A DNA stretch of 64,000 nt. Origin: Achromobacter sp. AONIH1 (lineage in GTDB: Bacteria > Pseudomonadota > Gammaproteobacteria > Burkholderiales > Burkholderiaceae_B). The notes beneath the pieces are model-generated. The model was given only the letters and a program-made list of their open reading frames with translations, ran no database searches and was not told where the DNA came from. This document shows, piece after piece, positions 40,195 to 50,000 of this stretch; position 1 is the stretch's first letter, and the number at the start of each line of letters is the position of its first letter. The DNA is taken from the NCBI RefSeq assembly GCF_002902905.1, contig NZ_CP026124.1, positions 62,001 through 126,000 of the forward strand, read 5' to 3'. Position numbers and translations under genes: made by a program.

Positions 40195-42456
40195 TCACTC
40201 TTCCTTCAGGCAGTCGACGTAGTAGCGCTTCTCGCCGTCCTCGCCCACTTCGTCGGCCAGGCCGTGGATGTAGGTCTCGAAGCCCGGGAAGCGCTCGTTG
40301 AACTCGCGCGCGAACTGCAGGTACTGCACGATGGTGCGGTTGAAGCGCTCGCCCGGGATCAGCAGCGGAATGCCCGGCGGGTACGGCGTCAGCAGCACGC
40401 CGGTGACGCGGCCTTCCAGCTTGTCGATGTCGACGCGCTCGACCTCGCGGTGCGCCATGCGGGCGAAGGCGTCGGACGGCTTGAGCGCCGGCACCATGTC
40501 GCTCAGGTACATCTCGGTGGTCAGGCGGGCCACGTCGCGTTCGCGGTAGGCCTCGTGGATCTGCTGGCACAGGTCGCGCAGGCCCATGCGCTCGTAGCGG
40601 CGATGCACCTTGCAGAAGTCAGGCAGGATGCGCCACAGCGGCTGGTTGCGGTCGTAGTCGTCCTTGAACTGCTGCAGCGCGGTCAGCAGCGTGTTCCAGC
40701 GGCCCTTGGTGATGCCGATGGTGAACAGGATGAAGAACGAATACAGGCCGGTCTTCTCGACCACCACCCCGTGCTCGGTCAGGTACTTGGACACCAGCGC
40801 GGCCGGGATGCCGGTCTCGCCGAAGCTGCCGGACATGTCCAGGCCCGGGGTGATGATCGTGGCCTTGATCGGGTCCAGCATGTTGAAACCTTCGGCCAGG
40901 TCGCCGAAGCCGTGCCAGTGCTCGTTGGACTCCAGGATCCACTCATCGCGGTTGCCGATGCCTTCGGACACCAGGCGGTTCGGGCCCCAGACCTTGAACC
41001 ACCAGTCGTTCTTGCCGAATTCGGATTCCACCTTGCGCATGGCGCGGCGGAAGTCCATGGCTTCGCGGATGCTTTCCTCGACCAGCGCGGTGCCTCCGGG
41101 CGGCTCCATCATGGCGGCGGCCACGTCGCAGGACGCGATGATCGCGTACTGCGGCGACGTGGACGTGTGCATCAGGTACGCCTCGTTGAACACGTTGCGA
41201 TCCAGCTTGCGGGTCTCGGACTCCTGCACGATGATCTGCGAGGCCTGAGAAATGCCGGCCAGCAGCTTGTGCGTGGAGTGCGTGGCGAACACCATCGCGT
41301 CCTTGCTGCGCGGGCGGTCCTGGCCGATCGCGTGCATGTCCTGGTAGAACTCGTGGAACGCCGCGTGCGGCAGCCAGGCTTCGTCGAAGTGCAGCGTGTC
41401 GACGTGGCTGCCGAGCTGTTCCTTGATCATTTCGACGTTGTAGATCACGCCGTCGTAGGTGCTTTGCGTCAGCGTCAGGATGCGCGGGTTCTTGTTGACG
41501 GCCTCGCGCGCGAAGGGATTGGCCTCGATCTTCTTGCGGATGTTGTCCGGGTGGAATTCTTCCAGCGGGATCGGGCCGATGATGCCCAGGTGATTGCGCG
41601 TCGGGCGCAGGAACACCGGGATCGCGCCCGTCATGGTGATGGCGTGCAGGATCGACTTGTGGCAGTTGCGGTCCACCACGACCACGTCGCCGGCGGCGAC
41701 GTTGGCGTGCCACACCACCTTGTTCGAGGTGGACGTGCCGTTGGTCACGAAGTAGCAGTGGTCGGCGTGGAAGATGCGCGCGGCGTTCAGCTCGGACTCG
41801 GCCACCGGGCCGGTGTGGTCCAGCAGCTGACCCAGTTCATCCACGGCGTTGCAGACGTCGGCGCGCAGCATGTTCTCGCCGAAGAACTGGTGGAACATCT
41901 GGCCCACGGGGCTCTTCAGGAAGGCCACGCCGCCGGAGTGGCCGGGGCAGTGCCAGGAATACGAGCCGTCCTGCGCGTACTTCACCAGCTCGCGGAAGAA
42001 CGGCGGCGGCAGGCTGTCCACGTAGCTGCGCGCTTCGCGGATGATGTGGCGCGCCACGAACTCGGGCGTGTCCTCGAACATGTGGATGAAGCCGTGCAGC
42101 TCGCGCAGGATGTCGTTCGGGATGTGCTCGGACGTGCGCGTCTCGCCGTACAGGTAGATCGGGATGTCGGCGTTGCGAAAGCGCAGCTCGCCGATGAAGG
42201 CGCGCAGGTTCTTGATCGCGCTGGCCACGTCCTCGGGCGAGTCCACGTCGAACTCTTCATCGTCGATCGACAGGATGAAGGCGCTGGCGCGGCTCTGCTG
42301 CTGCGCGAAGGAACTCAGGTCGCCATAGCTGGTCACCCCGATCACCTCGACGCCCTCGGCCTCGATCGCGGCGGACAGGGCACGGATACCAAGACCGGAC
42401 GCGTTCTCGGAACGGTAGTCCTCGTCGATGATGAAAATGGGGAAGCGGAATTTCAT
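40195..42456 (-). CDS. Orn/Lys/Arg decarboxylase, fold type I
   Basis: 753 residues. N-terminal response-regulator-like wing domain (FPIFIIDEDYRSENASG), then the PLP core: SWHCPGHSGGVAFLKSP, FVTNGTSTSNKVVWH, DRNCHKSILHA, LTQSTYDGVIYN, HFDEAWLPHAAFH and the Schiff-base Lys in FATHSTHKLLAGISQAS, then the C-terminal domain. Such enzymes decarboxylate lysine, ornithine or arginine, giving acid resistance and polyamines. The specific substrate is not readable. ATG 42456 follows AGGAG at good spacing. Length is full. Confidence 0.9.
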   Translation of the reverse strand: MKFRFPIFIIDEDYRSENASGLGIRALSAAIEAEGVEVIGVTSYGDLSSFAQQQSRASAFILSIDDEEFDVDSPEDVASAIKNLRAFIGELRFRNADIPIYLYGETRTSEHIPNDILRELHGFIHMFEDTPEFVARHIIREARSYVDSLPPPFFRELVKYAQDGSYSWHCPGHSGGVAFLKSPVGQMFHQFFGENMLRADVCNAVDELGQLLDHTGPVAESELNAARIFHADHCYFVTNGTSTSNKVVWHANVAAGDVVVVDRNCHKSILHAITMTGAIPVFLRPTRNHLGIIGPIPLEEFHPDNIRKKIEANPFAREAVNKNPRILTLTQSTYDGVIYNVEMIKEQLGSHVDTLHFDEAWLPHAAFHEFYQDMHAIGQDRPRSKDAMVFATHSTHKLLAGISQASQIIVQESETRKLDRNVFNEAYLMHTSTSPQYAIIASCDVAAAMMEPPGGTALVEESIREAMDFRRAMRKVESEFGKNDWWFKVWGPNRLVSEGIGNRDEWILESNEHWHGFGDLAEGFNMLDPIKATIITPGLDMSGSFGETGIPAALVSKYLTEHGVVVEKTGLYSFFILFTIGITKGRWNTLLTALQQFKDDYDRNQPLWRILPDFCKVHRRYERMGLRDLCQQIHEAYRERDVARLTTEMYLSDMVPALKPSDAFARMAHREVERVDIDKLEGRVTGVLLTPYPPGIPLLIPGERFNRTIVQYLQFAREFNERFPGFETYIHGLADEVGEDGEKRYYVDCLKEE

Positions 42457-42713
42457 GCAGGCGCTCCTGGGGCAAGGCAAACGGACGCGTATAAGGGACG
42501 CGAGTGTACTGCGGTAAATAAACCGCCTGGGGATAGGCGGCGCGTAAGCCCGCCGGGGTGCGGGAATGGCCGAATTGTAGGGCGCTTTTTCTTTCAGTCC
42601 CAAGGCAATCCGCCCCGGGGCGCTCGCAGCGGCCCGCGGGTGTTGCGCATATGCCCCGCCGGGCGCGCCAGCGGCGTCGCGGCAGGCCGCCGCGACGGCG
42701 GGAAAACGGGGAT
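42457..42713. other. intergenic region upstream of the decarboxylase gene
   Basis: About 257 bases without a gene. It should carry the promoter of the leftward decarboxylase gene. No clear hairpin or promoter pair was identified. Confidence 0.5.
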
Positions 42714-43166
42714 CTAGCGCAGGGTCAGGGGCTCGCCGGCATGCAGGGCCGCGATGAAACGTTCGAAGTAAGGCGGGATAGCCTCGGCCTGCCCGTAACG
42801 GATGCGTCGCTCGACCTTGGCGATGGCGGCCAGGCAGACCTGGGCGCCGGACTCGCCGCAGACCAGCACCACCGGGTCCTCGTCGTCGCAGACTTCGTAC
42901 AACCCGCCGTGCTCGCGCCGCGCCACCTCGTACAGGTAGGCGGCCGCGCCCACGGTCTGCATCGGCGTCAGGGCCAGCGCGCCGACGTGGGCGGCCTCGA
43001 GCGCGGCATCCAGCGCATGGATGCTGCCCGGCGTGTAGTCCAGCCCGGCGCCGTCCGGGCCGGCGGCCTGTACGAAGTCCTGGGCGGCGGCGGCCACCCG
43101 CGCCACGAACTCCGCCTGGACTTCGTCGCGCCTGGCTTCATGGTTTGTCTTGAGGAAACCGAACAT
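42714..43166 (-). CDS. hypothetical protein, 150 residues
   Basis: Not recognised. Soluble, acidic, mostly helical by composition, no signal peptide or membrane segment. It starts MFGFLKTNHEARRDEVQ and has a central ALALTPMQTVGAAAYLYEVARRE and LYEVCDDEDPVVLVCGESG, and ends with a helix ERRIRYGQAEAIPPYFERF. ATG 43166 follows GGAGCC. It is divergent from the acetyltransferase gene at 43278. Codon use matches its neighbours, so it is likely a real gene. Confidence 0.7.
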   Translation of the reverse strand: MFGFLKTNHEARRDEVQAEFVARVAAAAQDFVQAAGPDGAGLDYTPGSIHALDAALEAAHVGALALTPMQTVGAAAYLYEVARREHGGLYEVCDDEDPVVLVCGESGAQVCLAAIAKVERRIRYGQAEAIPPYFERFIAALHAGEPLTLR

Positions 43167-43277
43167 CGAGGGCTCCTTGGAGAAAACCGCTAGCGGCGTT
43201 GAAAACCATTATAGGCAAGCGTCCCCCTATACTGGATTGCCGCGCCGCAAGGCGTGCCCATTTCCCAACACCCCGCC

Positions 43278-43796
43278 ATGCCCGATCCGCTGATACGACG
43301 ATTGACGCCCACCGACGCCGCACCCTTGCGCCAGTTGCGCCTGGACGCCTTGCGCGAAACGCCTGAAGCGTTCGGATCGAGTTACGAAGAGGAACATACG
43401 CTCACGCTGGACGACATCCGCGCCTGGGTCGCCACCGACATCGAGAACGCCATGTTCGGCGTGTTCATCGACGGCGCGCTGGCCGGCATGACCGGCGTCG
43501 GCCGGCAGCACAGATTGAAGATGCGCCACAAGGCGCAGATCTGGAGCGTGTACGTGGCGCCGGCCGCGCGCGGGCGCGGACTGGCGCGCCGGCTGATGCT
43601 GGCCGCCATCGACCACGCCGGCGGCATGCGCGGCGTGCGCCAGCTGCAGCTGAGCGTCACGGCCGGCAATCTTGCCGCGCGCGCGCTGTACGAGAGCCTG
43701 GGCTTCGCGGAGTACGGCGTCGAGCCGGAAGGGCTGTGCGTGAACGGCGTGATGCACGACGAAAGACTGATGACGCTGCGCCTGGCCGGCGACTGA
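43278..43796 (+). CDS. GNAT family N-acetyltransferase
   Basis: 172 residues. GNAT fold: N-terminal IRRLTPTDAAPLRQLRLDALRE, strand IWSVYVAPAARGRGLARRLM, whose RGRGLA is the acetyl-CoA pyrophosphate loop, and ARALYESLGFAEYG. Substrate unknown. ATG 43278 is used; a GTG 24 bases upstream is in frame and cannot be excluded, as neither has a strong Shine-Dalgarno. Confidence 0.85.
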   Translation: MPDPLIRRLTPTDAAPLRQLRLDALRETPEAFGSSYEEEHTLTLDDIRAWVATDIENAMFGVFIDGALAGMTGVGRQHRLKMRHKAQIWSVYVAPAARGRGLARRLMLAAIDHAGGMRGVRQLQLSVTAGNLAARALYESLGFAEYGVEPEGLCVNGVMHDERLMTLRLAGD

Positions 43797-43874
43797 GCGC
43801 CCTGCGGCGGCACACGCCGCTGGCGGCCTGCCGCAACTTCCCGCCCCTTGGAGCCGACGCTGCGTGGCGCCGTT

Positions 43875-45170
43875 TCAGCCCGAGTTGGCGCGCCGGCGCG
43901 CGCCGTAGGAACACACCTGGTTGCGGCCACCGTCCTTGGCCTTGTAAAGCGCCTGGTCGGCCGCCTTGATGACCGCCTCGGGCGCGCGCAACGCGTCGCC
44001 GCGCTCGGCCACGCCGATGCTGACCGTCACGCGCAACGGCCGCGTGTTGCGTCCGCCGCGGGCGCCACGGCGGCGCAAGCCCGCCTGGTCCGTCCGAGGA
44101 CGGGCCGGCTTGTCGCGCAGGCGCATCTGGTAGGCCTCGATGGCGCGCCGCACGGCTTCCAGGTGCGGCATGCTTTCCGCCGCGGTCTTGCCGGGAAACA
44201 CCAGCGTGAACTCCTCGCCGCCATAGCGGTAGGCATGGCCGCCGCCGGACACGCGGCGCAGTTGCGCCGCGACCATGCGCAGCACCTGGTCGCCCACGTC
44301 GTGGCCATGGGTATCGTTGAAGGCCTTGAAATGATCCACGTCCGCCATCGCCAGCGTATAGACCCGGCCCATGCGTTGCAGCTTTTCGTTGAGCGCGCGC
44401 CGGCCCGGCAGCCCGGTCAGCTCATCGCGGAACGCCATGTGGAACCCTTCATGGGCCAGCGAAATGGATAGCGAGGTCAGCGCGGCGGCCGACATCAGCG
44501 CCAGCTCGATCGGATGCTGTGCGCCGCGCGGCAGGGCCCAGGCCATGCAGACGAAGCCCAGCCACTGGCCGGCCTGCTGCGGACGGCCATAGCGCAACAG
44601 CAGCAGGGTCAGCGTCAGGCCGGTCGCCAGCAGCGCGGCCAGCGCCTCGACCGGAACGCCCAGGCGCGCCAGCGCGCCTTGCACGGCCAGCGTGCTGAAG
44701 AAGTCCGCCGTGCCTTCCTTGCCCGCCAGCGCGATGGCGGCCGCGCCCGAGGCCATCAGGCCCAGCCGCGCGGCCAGGTCCAGCAGCACGCTGGAGCGCT
44801 CGGCCCACAAGGCATTGATGGTGTAGGCCAGCGCCCACCAGGCCAGCGCCGGCCCCAGCGCCCACGGCGCCTGCTCCGCCAGAGCCGGCCAGGCCGCCGC
44901 GGCGACCAGCACGCTGAGCATCAGCGCCATGGTCTGCGAACGCTGGTACATCAGGCAGATGGCGATGCCGATCAGCGCCATCACCCAGGGCACGTAGGGG
45001 ACGATCAGCGCCAGGGCGGGCGGCCAGTCCTGCCAAAGCAGCAGCCCCGCCGCCGCCGCCACCGGCAGCGCAGGATAGAACAACAGGGGCAGCCAGGGGA
45101 TATGGGGGTAACGCACGATAGGGCCTTGCTCACGCTTGCTGAAATGACGTCGCCATATCGGCAAACACAT
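43875..45170 (-). CDS. membrane-bound diguanylate cyclase (GGDEF)
   Basis: 431 residues. About seven to eight hydrophobic helices (residues ~25-225) of no named sensor family are followed by a GGDEF domain with FRDELTGLPGRRALNEKL, ADVDHFKAFNDTHGHDVGD and the active-site variant GGEEF near residue 317, all compatible with synthesis of c-di-GMP. There is an Arg-rich insert (RPRTDQAGLRRRGARGG) between the last helices of the domain. No EAL domain. This is the second c-di-GMP enzyme in the window. Confidence 0.88.
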   Translation of the reverse strand: MCLPIWRRHFSKREQGPIVRYPHIPWLPLLFYPALPVAAAAGLLLWQDWPPALALIVPYVPWVMALIGIAICLMYQRSQTMALMLSVLVAAAAWPALAEQAPWALGPALAWWALAYTINALWAERSSVLLDLAARLGLMASGAAAIALAGKEGTADFFSTLAVQGALARLGVPVEALAALLATGLTLTLLLLRYGRPQQAGQWLGFVCMAWALPRGAQHPIELALMSAAALTSLSISLAHEGFHMAFRDELTGLPGRRALNEKLQRMGRVYTLAMADVDHFKAFNDTHGHDVGDQVLRMVAAQLRRVSGGGHAYRYGGEEFTLVFPGKTAAESMPHLEAVRRAIEAYQMRLRDKPARPRTDQAGLRRRGARGGRNTRPLRVTVSIGVAERGDALRAPEAVIKAADQALYKAKDGGRNQVCSYGARRRANSG

Positions 45171-45265
45171 ATTTCACTTTACGGTCATCCCCAGAGGTTC
45201 TTTAGCGCCGCGCGACCGGCGACCGCCGTGCTATGTTGGCTGTCCCTGCCCGCGCCACCGCCCCC

Positions 45266-46120
45266 ATGAGACTCCTGATCAATATCGACGTGCCCGACCT
45301 GGAGCGCGCCATCGGCTTCTACGAACAGGCTTTCGGGCTGACCCTTACGCGCCGCCTGGGGCCGGCGGTGGCGGAAATGTCCGGCGCCCAGGCTCCCATC
45401 TATCTGCTGGAGAAGGCCGCCGGCACGCCGGCGGCGGGCGCGGCGCGCCAGCCGCGGGATTACGCCCGGCACTGGACGCCGGTGCACCTGGACGTGGTGG
45501 TGGACGACGTGGACGCGGCCGTGACGCGGGCCGTCGCGGCCGGCGCCCGGCTCGAAGACCCGGCCGCCACGCATGCCTGGGGCCGCATCGCCCACCTGAG
45601 CGACCCGTTCGGCCATGGCATCTGCCTGCTGCAGTTCCTGGGCCGGGGCTACGACGAACTGGCCGAACCGGCGCTGCGCTACCCGGCCGTGTCCGAAGCC
45701 GATTTCGAGGACCTGCTGGCGCTGCGCATCGCCGCCATGCGCGAAAGCCTGGAGCGGCTGGGCCGTTTCGACCCCGAGCGCGCGCGCAGCCGGCTGTGCG
45801 CCACTTTCCGCCCGGAATACACCTGGGCAATCGAGCTGGAAGGAAAACGCGTCGGCTTCTACGCGCTGCGCCCGGACGGCGACGGCCTGCGCCTGGACCA
45901 CCTGTACCTGCACCCGTCGTCCCAGGCCCGGGGCCTGGGCGGCCGCACGCTCAGGCGCCTGCTGGCGCAGGCCGACGCACAGGGCCTGCCGCTGCGCGTC
46001 GGCGCCCTGCGCGGCAGCGACTCGAACCGCTTCTACCAGCGCCACGGCTTCGTCCAGATCGAAGAAAGCGAATGGGACATCGAATACCTGCGCCCCGCGC
46101 AGGCGAAAACCGGGGGCTAA
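45266..46120 (+). CDS. VOC (glyoxalase-like) domain fused to GNAT acetyltransferase
   Basis: 284 residues. Residues ~1-125 are a VOC/glyoxalase fold (LLINIDVPDLERAIGFYEQAFGL, PVHLDVVVDDVDAAV, HLSDPFGHGICLLQF). Residues ~140-275 are a GNAT domain (LRLDHLYLHPSSQARGLGGRTLRRLL with the acetyl-CoA loop, RGSDSNRFYQRHGFVQ). VOC domains bind small ligands, often in resistance or dioxygenase proteins; the fusion suggests ligand recognition joined to acetylation. ATG 45266 chosen at the fold boundary; 45233 is an alternative. No strong Shine-Dalgarno for either. Confidence 0.82.
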   Translation: MRLLINIDVPDLERAIGFYEQAFGLTLTRRLGPAVAEMSGAQAPIYLLEKAAGTPAAGAARQPRDYARHWTPVHLDVVVDDVDAAVTRAVAAGARLEDPAATHAWGRIAHLSDPFGHGICLLQFLGRGYDELAEPALRYPAVSEADFEDLLALRIAAMRESLERLGRFDPERARSRLCATFRPEYTWAIELEGKRVGFYALRPDGDGLRLDHLYLHPSSQARGLGGRTLRRLLAQADAQGLPLRVGALRGSDSNRFYQRHGFVQIEESEWDIEYLRPAQAKTGG

Positions 46121-46254
46121 CGCCTCCAAGCCGTGCGACGGCGGCTTTGCCGCCACGCAATGCCGCCCCGCCCTCCGCCACGGACAGAGCAAAGTAGGGC
46201 GAGAGGAAGATCCAACGAAGATCAACGCCACAACCCAACAAGACCGCCCCAATC

Positions 46255-46335
46255 GGGGCCGCGCGGATCCGGCTCCGCCGGTCCGCAGCCGGCGCCCCCC
46301 TGGGGGGGAAGCGCGCAGCGCTTCGGGGGGGACCT
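46255..46335 (-). repeat. gene-end structured repeat, copy 4 (after dcd)
   Basis: On the minus strand, directly after the dcd stop: C-run, GAAGCGC...GCGCTTC arms, CCCCCC/GGGGGG arms, GGACCGGCGGAGCCGGATCC. Inverted with respect to copies 1-3 but again in the sense of its upstream gene. Confidence 0.8.
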
Positions 46336-46899
46336 CTACGTCCTAGGCAGCGTCACGCCGCGCTGGCCCTGATACTTGCCGCCGCGATCGCGGTAAGAGG
46401 TCTCGCAGACCTCGTCGCTTTCCAGGAACAGCATCTGCGCGCAGCCTTCGCCGGCGTAGATCTTGGCCGGCAGCGGCGTGGTGTTCGAGAATTCCAGCGT
46501 GACGTGGCCTTCCCATTCCGGCTCCAGCGGCGTCACGTTGACGATGATGCCGCAGCGCGCGTAGGTGCTCTTGCCCAGGCAGATGGTCAGCACGCTGCGC
46601 GGAATGCGGAAATACTCGACGGTGCGCGCCAGCGCGAAGGAATTGGGCGGAATGATGCAGACATCGCCCTTGAAGTCCACGAACGAGCCTTCGTCGAAGT
46701 TCTTGGGATCGACGATGGTGGAGTTGATGTTCGTGAATATCTTGAATTCGTCGGCGCAGCGCACGTCGTAGCCGTAGCTGCTGGTGCCGTAGCTGACAAT
46801 CCGCCCGCCATTGGCCGTGCGGACCTGACCCGCTTCAAAGGGTTCGATCATGCCGGCCTCGGCCTGGCGGCGGATCCAGCGGTCGCTTTTGATGCTCAT
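46336..46899 (-). CDS. dcd: dCTP deaminase
   Basis: 187 residues. It deaminates dCTP to dUTP, the precursor route to dUMP for thymidylate synthase. Family blocks: [17 protein letters not shown], the [19 protein letters not shown] segment, [33 protein letters not shown] (parts: [18 protein letters not shown] with the catalytic Glu) and EGCAQMLF. Length is normal. A gene-end repeat follows the stop at once. Confidence 0.96.
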   Translation of the reverse strand: MSIKSDRWIRRQAEAGMIEPFEAGQVRTANGGRIVSYGTSSYGYDVRCADEFKIFTNINSTIVDPKNFDEGSFVDFKGDVCIIPPNSFALARTVEYFRIPRSVLTICLGKSTYARCGIIVNVTPLEPEWEGHVTLEFSNTTPLPAKIYAGEGCAQMLFLESDEVCETSYRDRGGKYQGQRGVTLPRT

Positions 46900-46984
46900 G
46901 ATGGCAGTGGTGCTCGGGGGAATGGACAGCCCTGATTTTATCCCGAGCGGCAGAACTGCCCCCCTTACAAAGTTGCCCCCTCAT

Positions 46985-47074
46985 CCAGGCCGCACGGATC
47001 CGGCTCCGCCGGTCCGTCGCGGCGCCCCCCTGGGGGGGAAGCGCGCCAGCGCTTCGGGGGGGACCTGCCCCTTT
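46985..47074 (-). repeat. gene-end structured repeat, copy 5 (after tamB)
   Basis: On the minus strand, within about 10 bases of the tamB stop: GAAGCGC...GCGCTTC arms, CCCCCC/GGGGGG arms, GGACCGGCGGAGCCGGATCC. With copy 4 it brackets dcd in direct orientation. Confidence 0.8.
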
Positions 47075-50000
47075 CTAGTCCCCGAAAAACGTGCGGTAGA
47101 CCAGGGCGATGCCGTTGACCGCGCCGCCCTTCAGGTCCACCGACCAGCGGCGGCTCAGCCGGTAACTGGCGCGTCCCACGGTGTCGGCGCCGGCCAGGGC
47201 CTGCTCCACGCTCAGCGTGATGCCGTTGGCGAAGGTCTTGCTGGCCACCAGGAACTGGGTCGCCAGGCGGCTGTCGCTGTCGCGGTTGACGTCGCCGGCC
47301 ACGGTGCGGTCCGGCAGCAGGCTGCCGGAGCTGCCGATATTGCCGCTGCGGATGCTGACATCATCCAGCCCGAACTGCTTGTAGAACGGCGGCCCGCCGC
47401 CGCCCAGCAGCGCCGTGCCCACCGACAGCAGCAGCGCGGCATCGCCTCCGCTGCCGTCCGGCCCGCGCCCCAGCAGCAGCCAGGACAGTTTTTCCACCTC
47501 GCTCACGTCGGGATACGACACCAGGTCGATGCGCGGGCGCTGCGCCGTGCCGGCCACCTTGACGCCGGCCTCGACCTGCTCGCCGGTGCGCAGGGCCTCG
47601 ATATCCAGCACAGGATTGTCCAGCCGCCCCTGGAACGTCAGCGTGCCGCGACGCAGCCGTAGCTTCTGGCCGTAGGCCTCGATGCCGCCGCCGCGCGTGC
47701 GCAGCGCGCCCACGCCGGTCAGCCGGCCGTCGCTCAGCAGGATCTGGATCGAGCCCAGCAGGCCCGCGTCCAGGCCCATGCCTGTGATGTAGAAGCGCGG
47801 CCCCATGTCGAACTTGAGGTTCATGCTGGTCTGCAGCGGCGTGGATGCCGCGCCGGGATCGTCGCCCGGCCGGCGCACCTTCACATCGTCGTCCAGCGTG
47901 GGCACGCCCTGAAGAATCTCCAGGCTGAACCAGCCGGCGTCCGCCTTGAGGTCGCCCACGATGTCGATGCGCGGCAGGGCGACGTTCAGATCGACCGTGC
48001 CGGACACCATGGCATAGCGGTCCGAGCGCTGCAGCGCCGGGAAACGGTACAGCGTCAGGCGCAGCTGGCCGCCGCCGTCCGTCAGGCTCCAGCGCCCGCT
48101 GGCCTCGGCATAGCCGTCCTTGGCCTCGGGGTTGGTGGTGATCCATTCCTTGGTGCGCCATTCCGCAGGCATCACGCGCAGCGAGGCCGGGAAGCGCAGG
48201 CTGTCCAGCACCAGGCTGTCGCCGTCCAGGCGCGCCGCCAGCTTGCCCTCGACCAGGCGCACGCCGTCGTCGATGCGCACCACGCGCAGCCGGTCGCCGC
48301 GGATCGCGCCACTGCCCGTCCACTTGCCCGTCAGCGTGCCCTGGGCCTCCACGTTGGCCTTGACCGTGCCGCCGACTTCCATCGCGTCGCCCACGAACAG
48401 GCCGACCCATGCCAGGTCGGCGATGTCGGCATCCAGCTTGGCGCGGATCGGCTGGCGCGCATCCAGCGCCATGCCGCCCTGCGCGTCCACGGCGAGCACC
48501 GCCGAAGCCGTGCCGTTGACCACGCCCATCTTCTCGGTGGCCAGGGCCAATCTGGCATCCAGGCGGCTGGCGCCGGCCGAGGACGGCGTCGCGGTCAGGT
48601 CCAGCGCCAGCGCCGTCAGTCCCAGCGGCACGGGCGGATCGCCCGGGATCAGCAGGTCGCCGTCGCGGCGGGCGATGCGGGCCGAGCCGGCCAGGCGGCC
48701 ATCGAACTTCAGGTCCCAGGACACATCGAGCGCGATGCGGCGCTTGGCTTCGGCCACCATGGCGTTGACCCGCTTGGGGCCCTTGTCCAGCCGGGCGGCG
48801 GCCTCGGGGTCGATGGCGGCGATCACCTGCCGCGTCATGGCCGCCGTGATCACCAGGTTGTCCGCCTGGCCGGCGGTTTCCCAGCGCGCGCCGCCGCCGC
48901 GCGAACCCTTGTGGGCCAGCGCCAGGCGTTCCTTGCCCGGCAGCGTCAGGCCGAGCGTGGTGGCGCCGACCTGCCACTGCCATTGCGGCGCGACCGCCCC
49001 GGGCAGGTAGGCCACGGACAGCGGCCGCTCGGCGGCGACCGCGAAGCCGGCCGACTCCGCATTGAGCCGCGAAAACGTGCCGCGCCAGCCCGTCAGGGCG
49101 GCATCGGCATCGCCCGCCGGGCCACGGCCCCAGCCGCCGGTGAACGCGATGTCGGCCTGGGCCGGCGCTTCGCCCAACACGCCCGCGCGGACCTTGGCCG
49201 GCATGTAGCGGGCGCTGAACTCGCCGCGATGAGCGGCCGCCGTGCCATTGAGCTTGCCCTTCAATTCCGCCCCGCCCGGCAGTCCCGGCCAGAAAGCGTC
49301 CAGCTGCGGCGCCTGCGCGTCCAGCGTCAGCGCCCCGTCGGCCGCGCCCACGTCGCCCTGGGCGCGGATGCGGTTGCGACCCAGCGTCAGGTCCACGTCC
49401 AGCCCCTGGATGCGCAGGCCGGCCAGCGGATCGTCGGCCGCGCCGGCCCCGGACGTTGCCGTCCCGGCGGTCGCGGTCGTCGACGCGCCGCCCGCGACGG
49501 CGGCGGGCGTGGTGGCCGCCGGCAACTCGACGCGGGCCTTGAGCGCGCCCGCCAGCGGCTGCTTGTTCCAGCGCGAGCCTTCCTGGATGCGCAGGTCCAC
49601 GGCCGCCAGCCGCAACTGGCTCAGGTTCTCCAGCTCGGCGCCCAGATCCGCGCTCAGGCTCAGCACGGCCTGCGGAATGTCCTTGCCCAGCCACGGTCCC
49701 AGGTCCAGCCGCTCGGCGCCCACCCTGCCCTCGATGCGGTCGCGCCCCTGGCCATCCGCCGCGGCCTTGAGGTCGAACTGCGCCGTCAGCGTGGACGCGT
49801 CCGGCAGGCGCGCCTGGGCGCTGGCGCTGCGCAGCACCAGGGGCGTGCGCGGCGCCAGATCGGCCAGCACGTTCAACGCCAGCCCGGAGCCGGTGCCTTC
49901 CAGCTTGGCCTGCAGGCCGTCGAGCGACCCCGCCGCGTCGGCGCTCAGCAGCACACGGCAGGCCGGTTCCGGGGGGCCGACGAAAGCGGTGGCCGGCGCG

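Noticed and set aside
40264..42717. 817-residue open frame opposite the decarboxylase gene
   Set aside because: Antisense shadow; the decarboxylase on the other strand has all PLP motifs.
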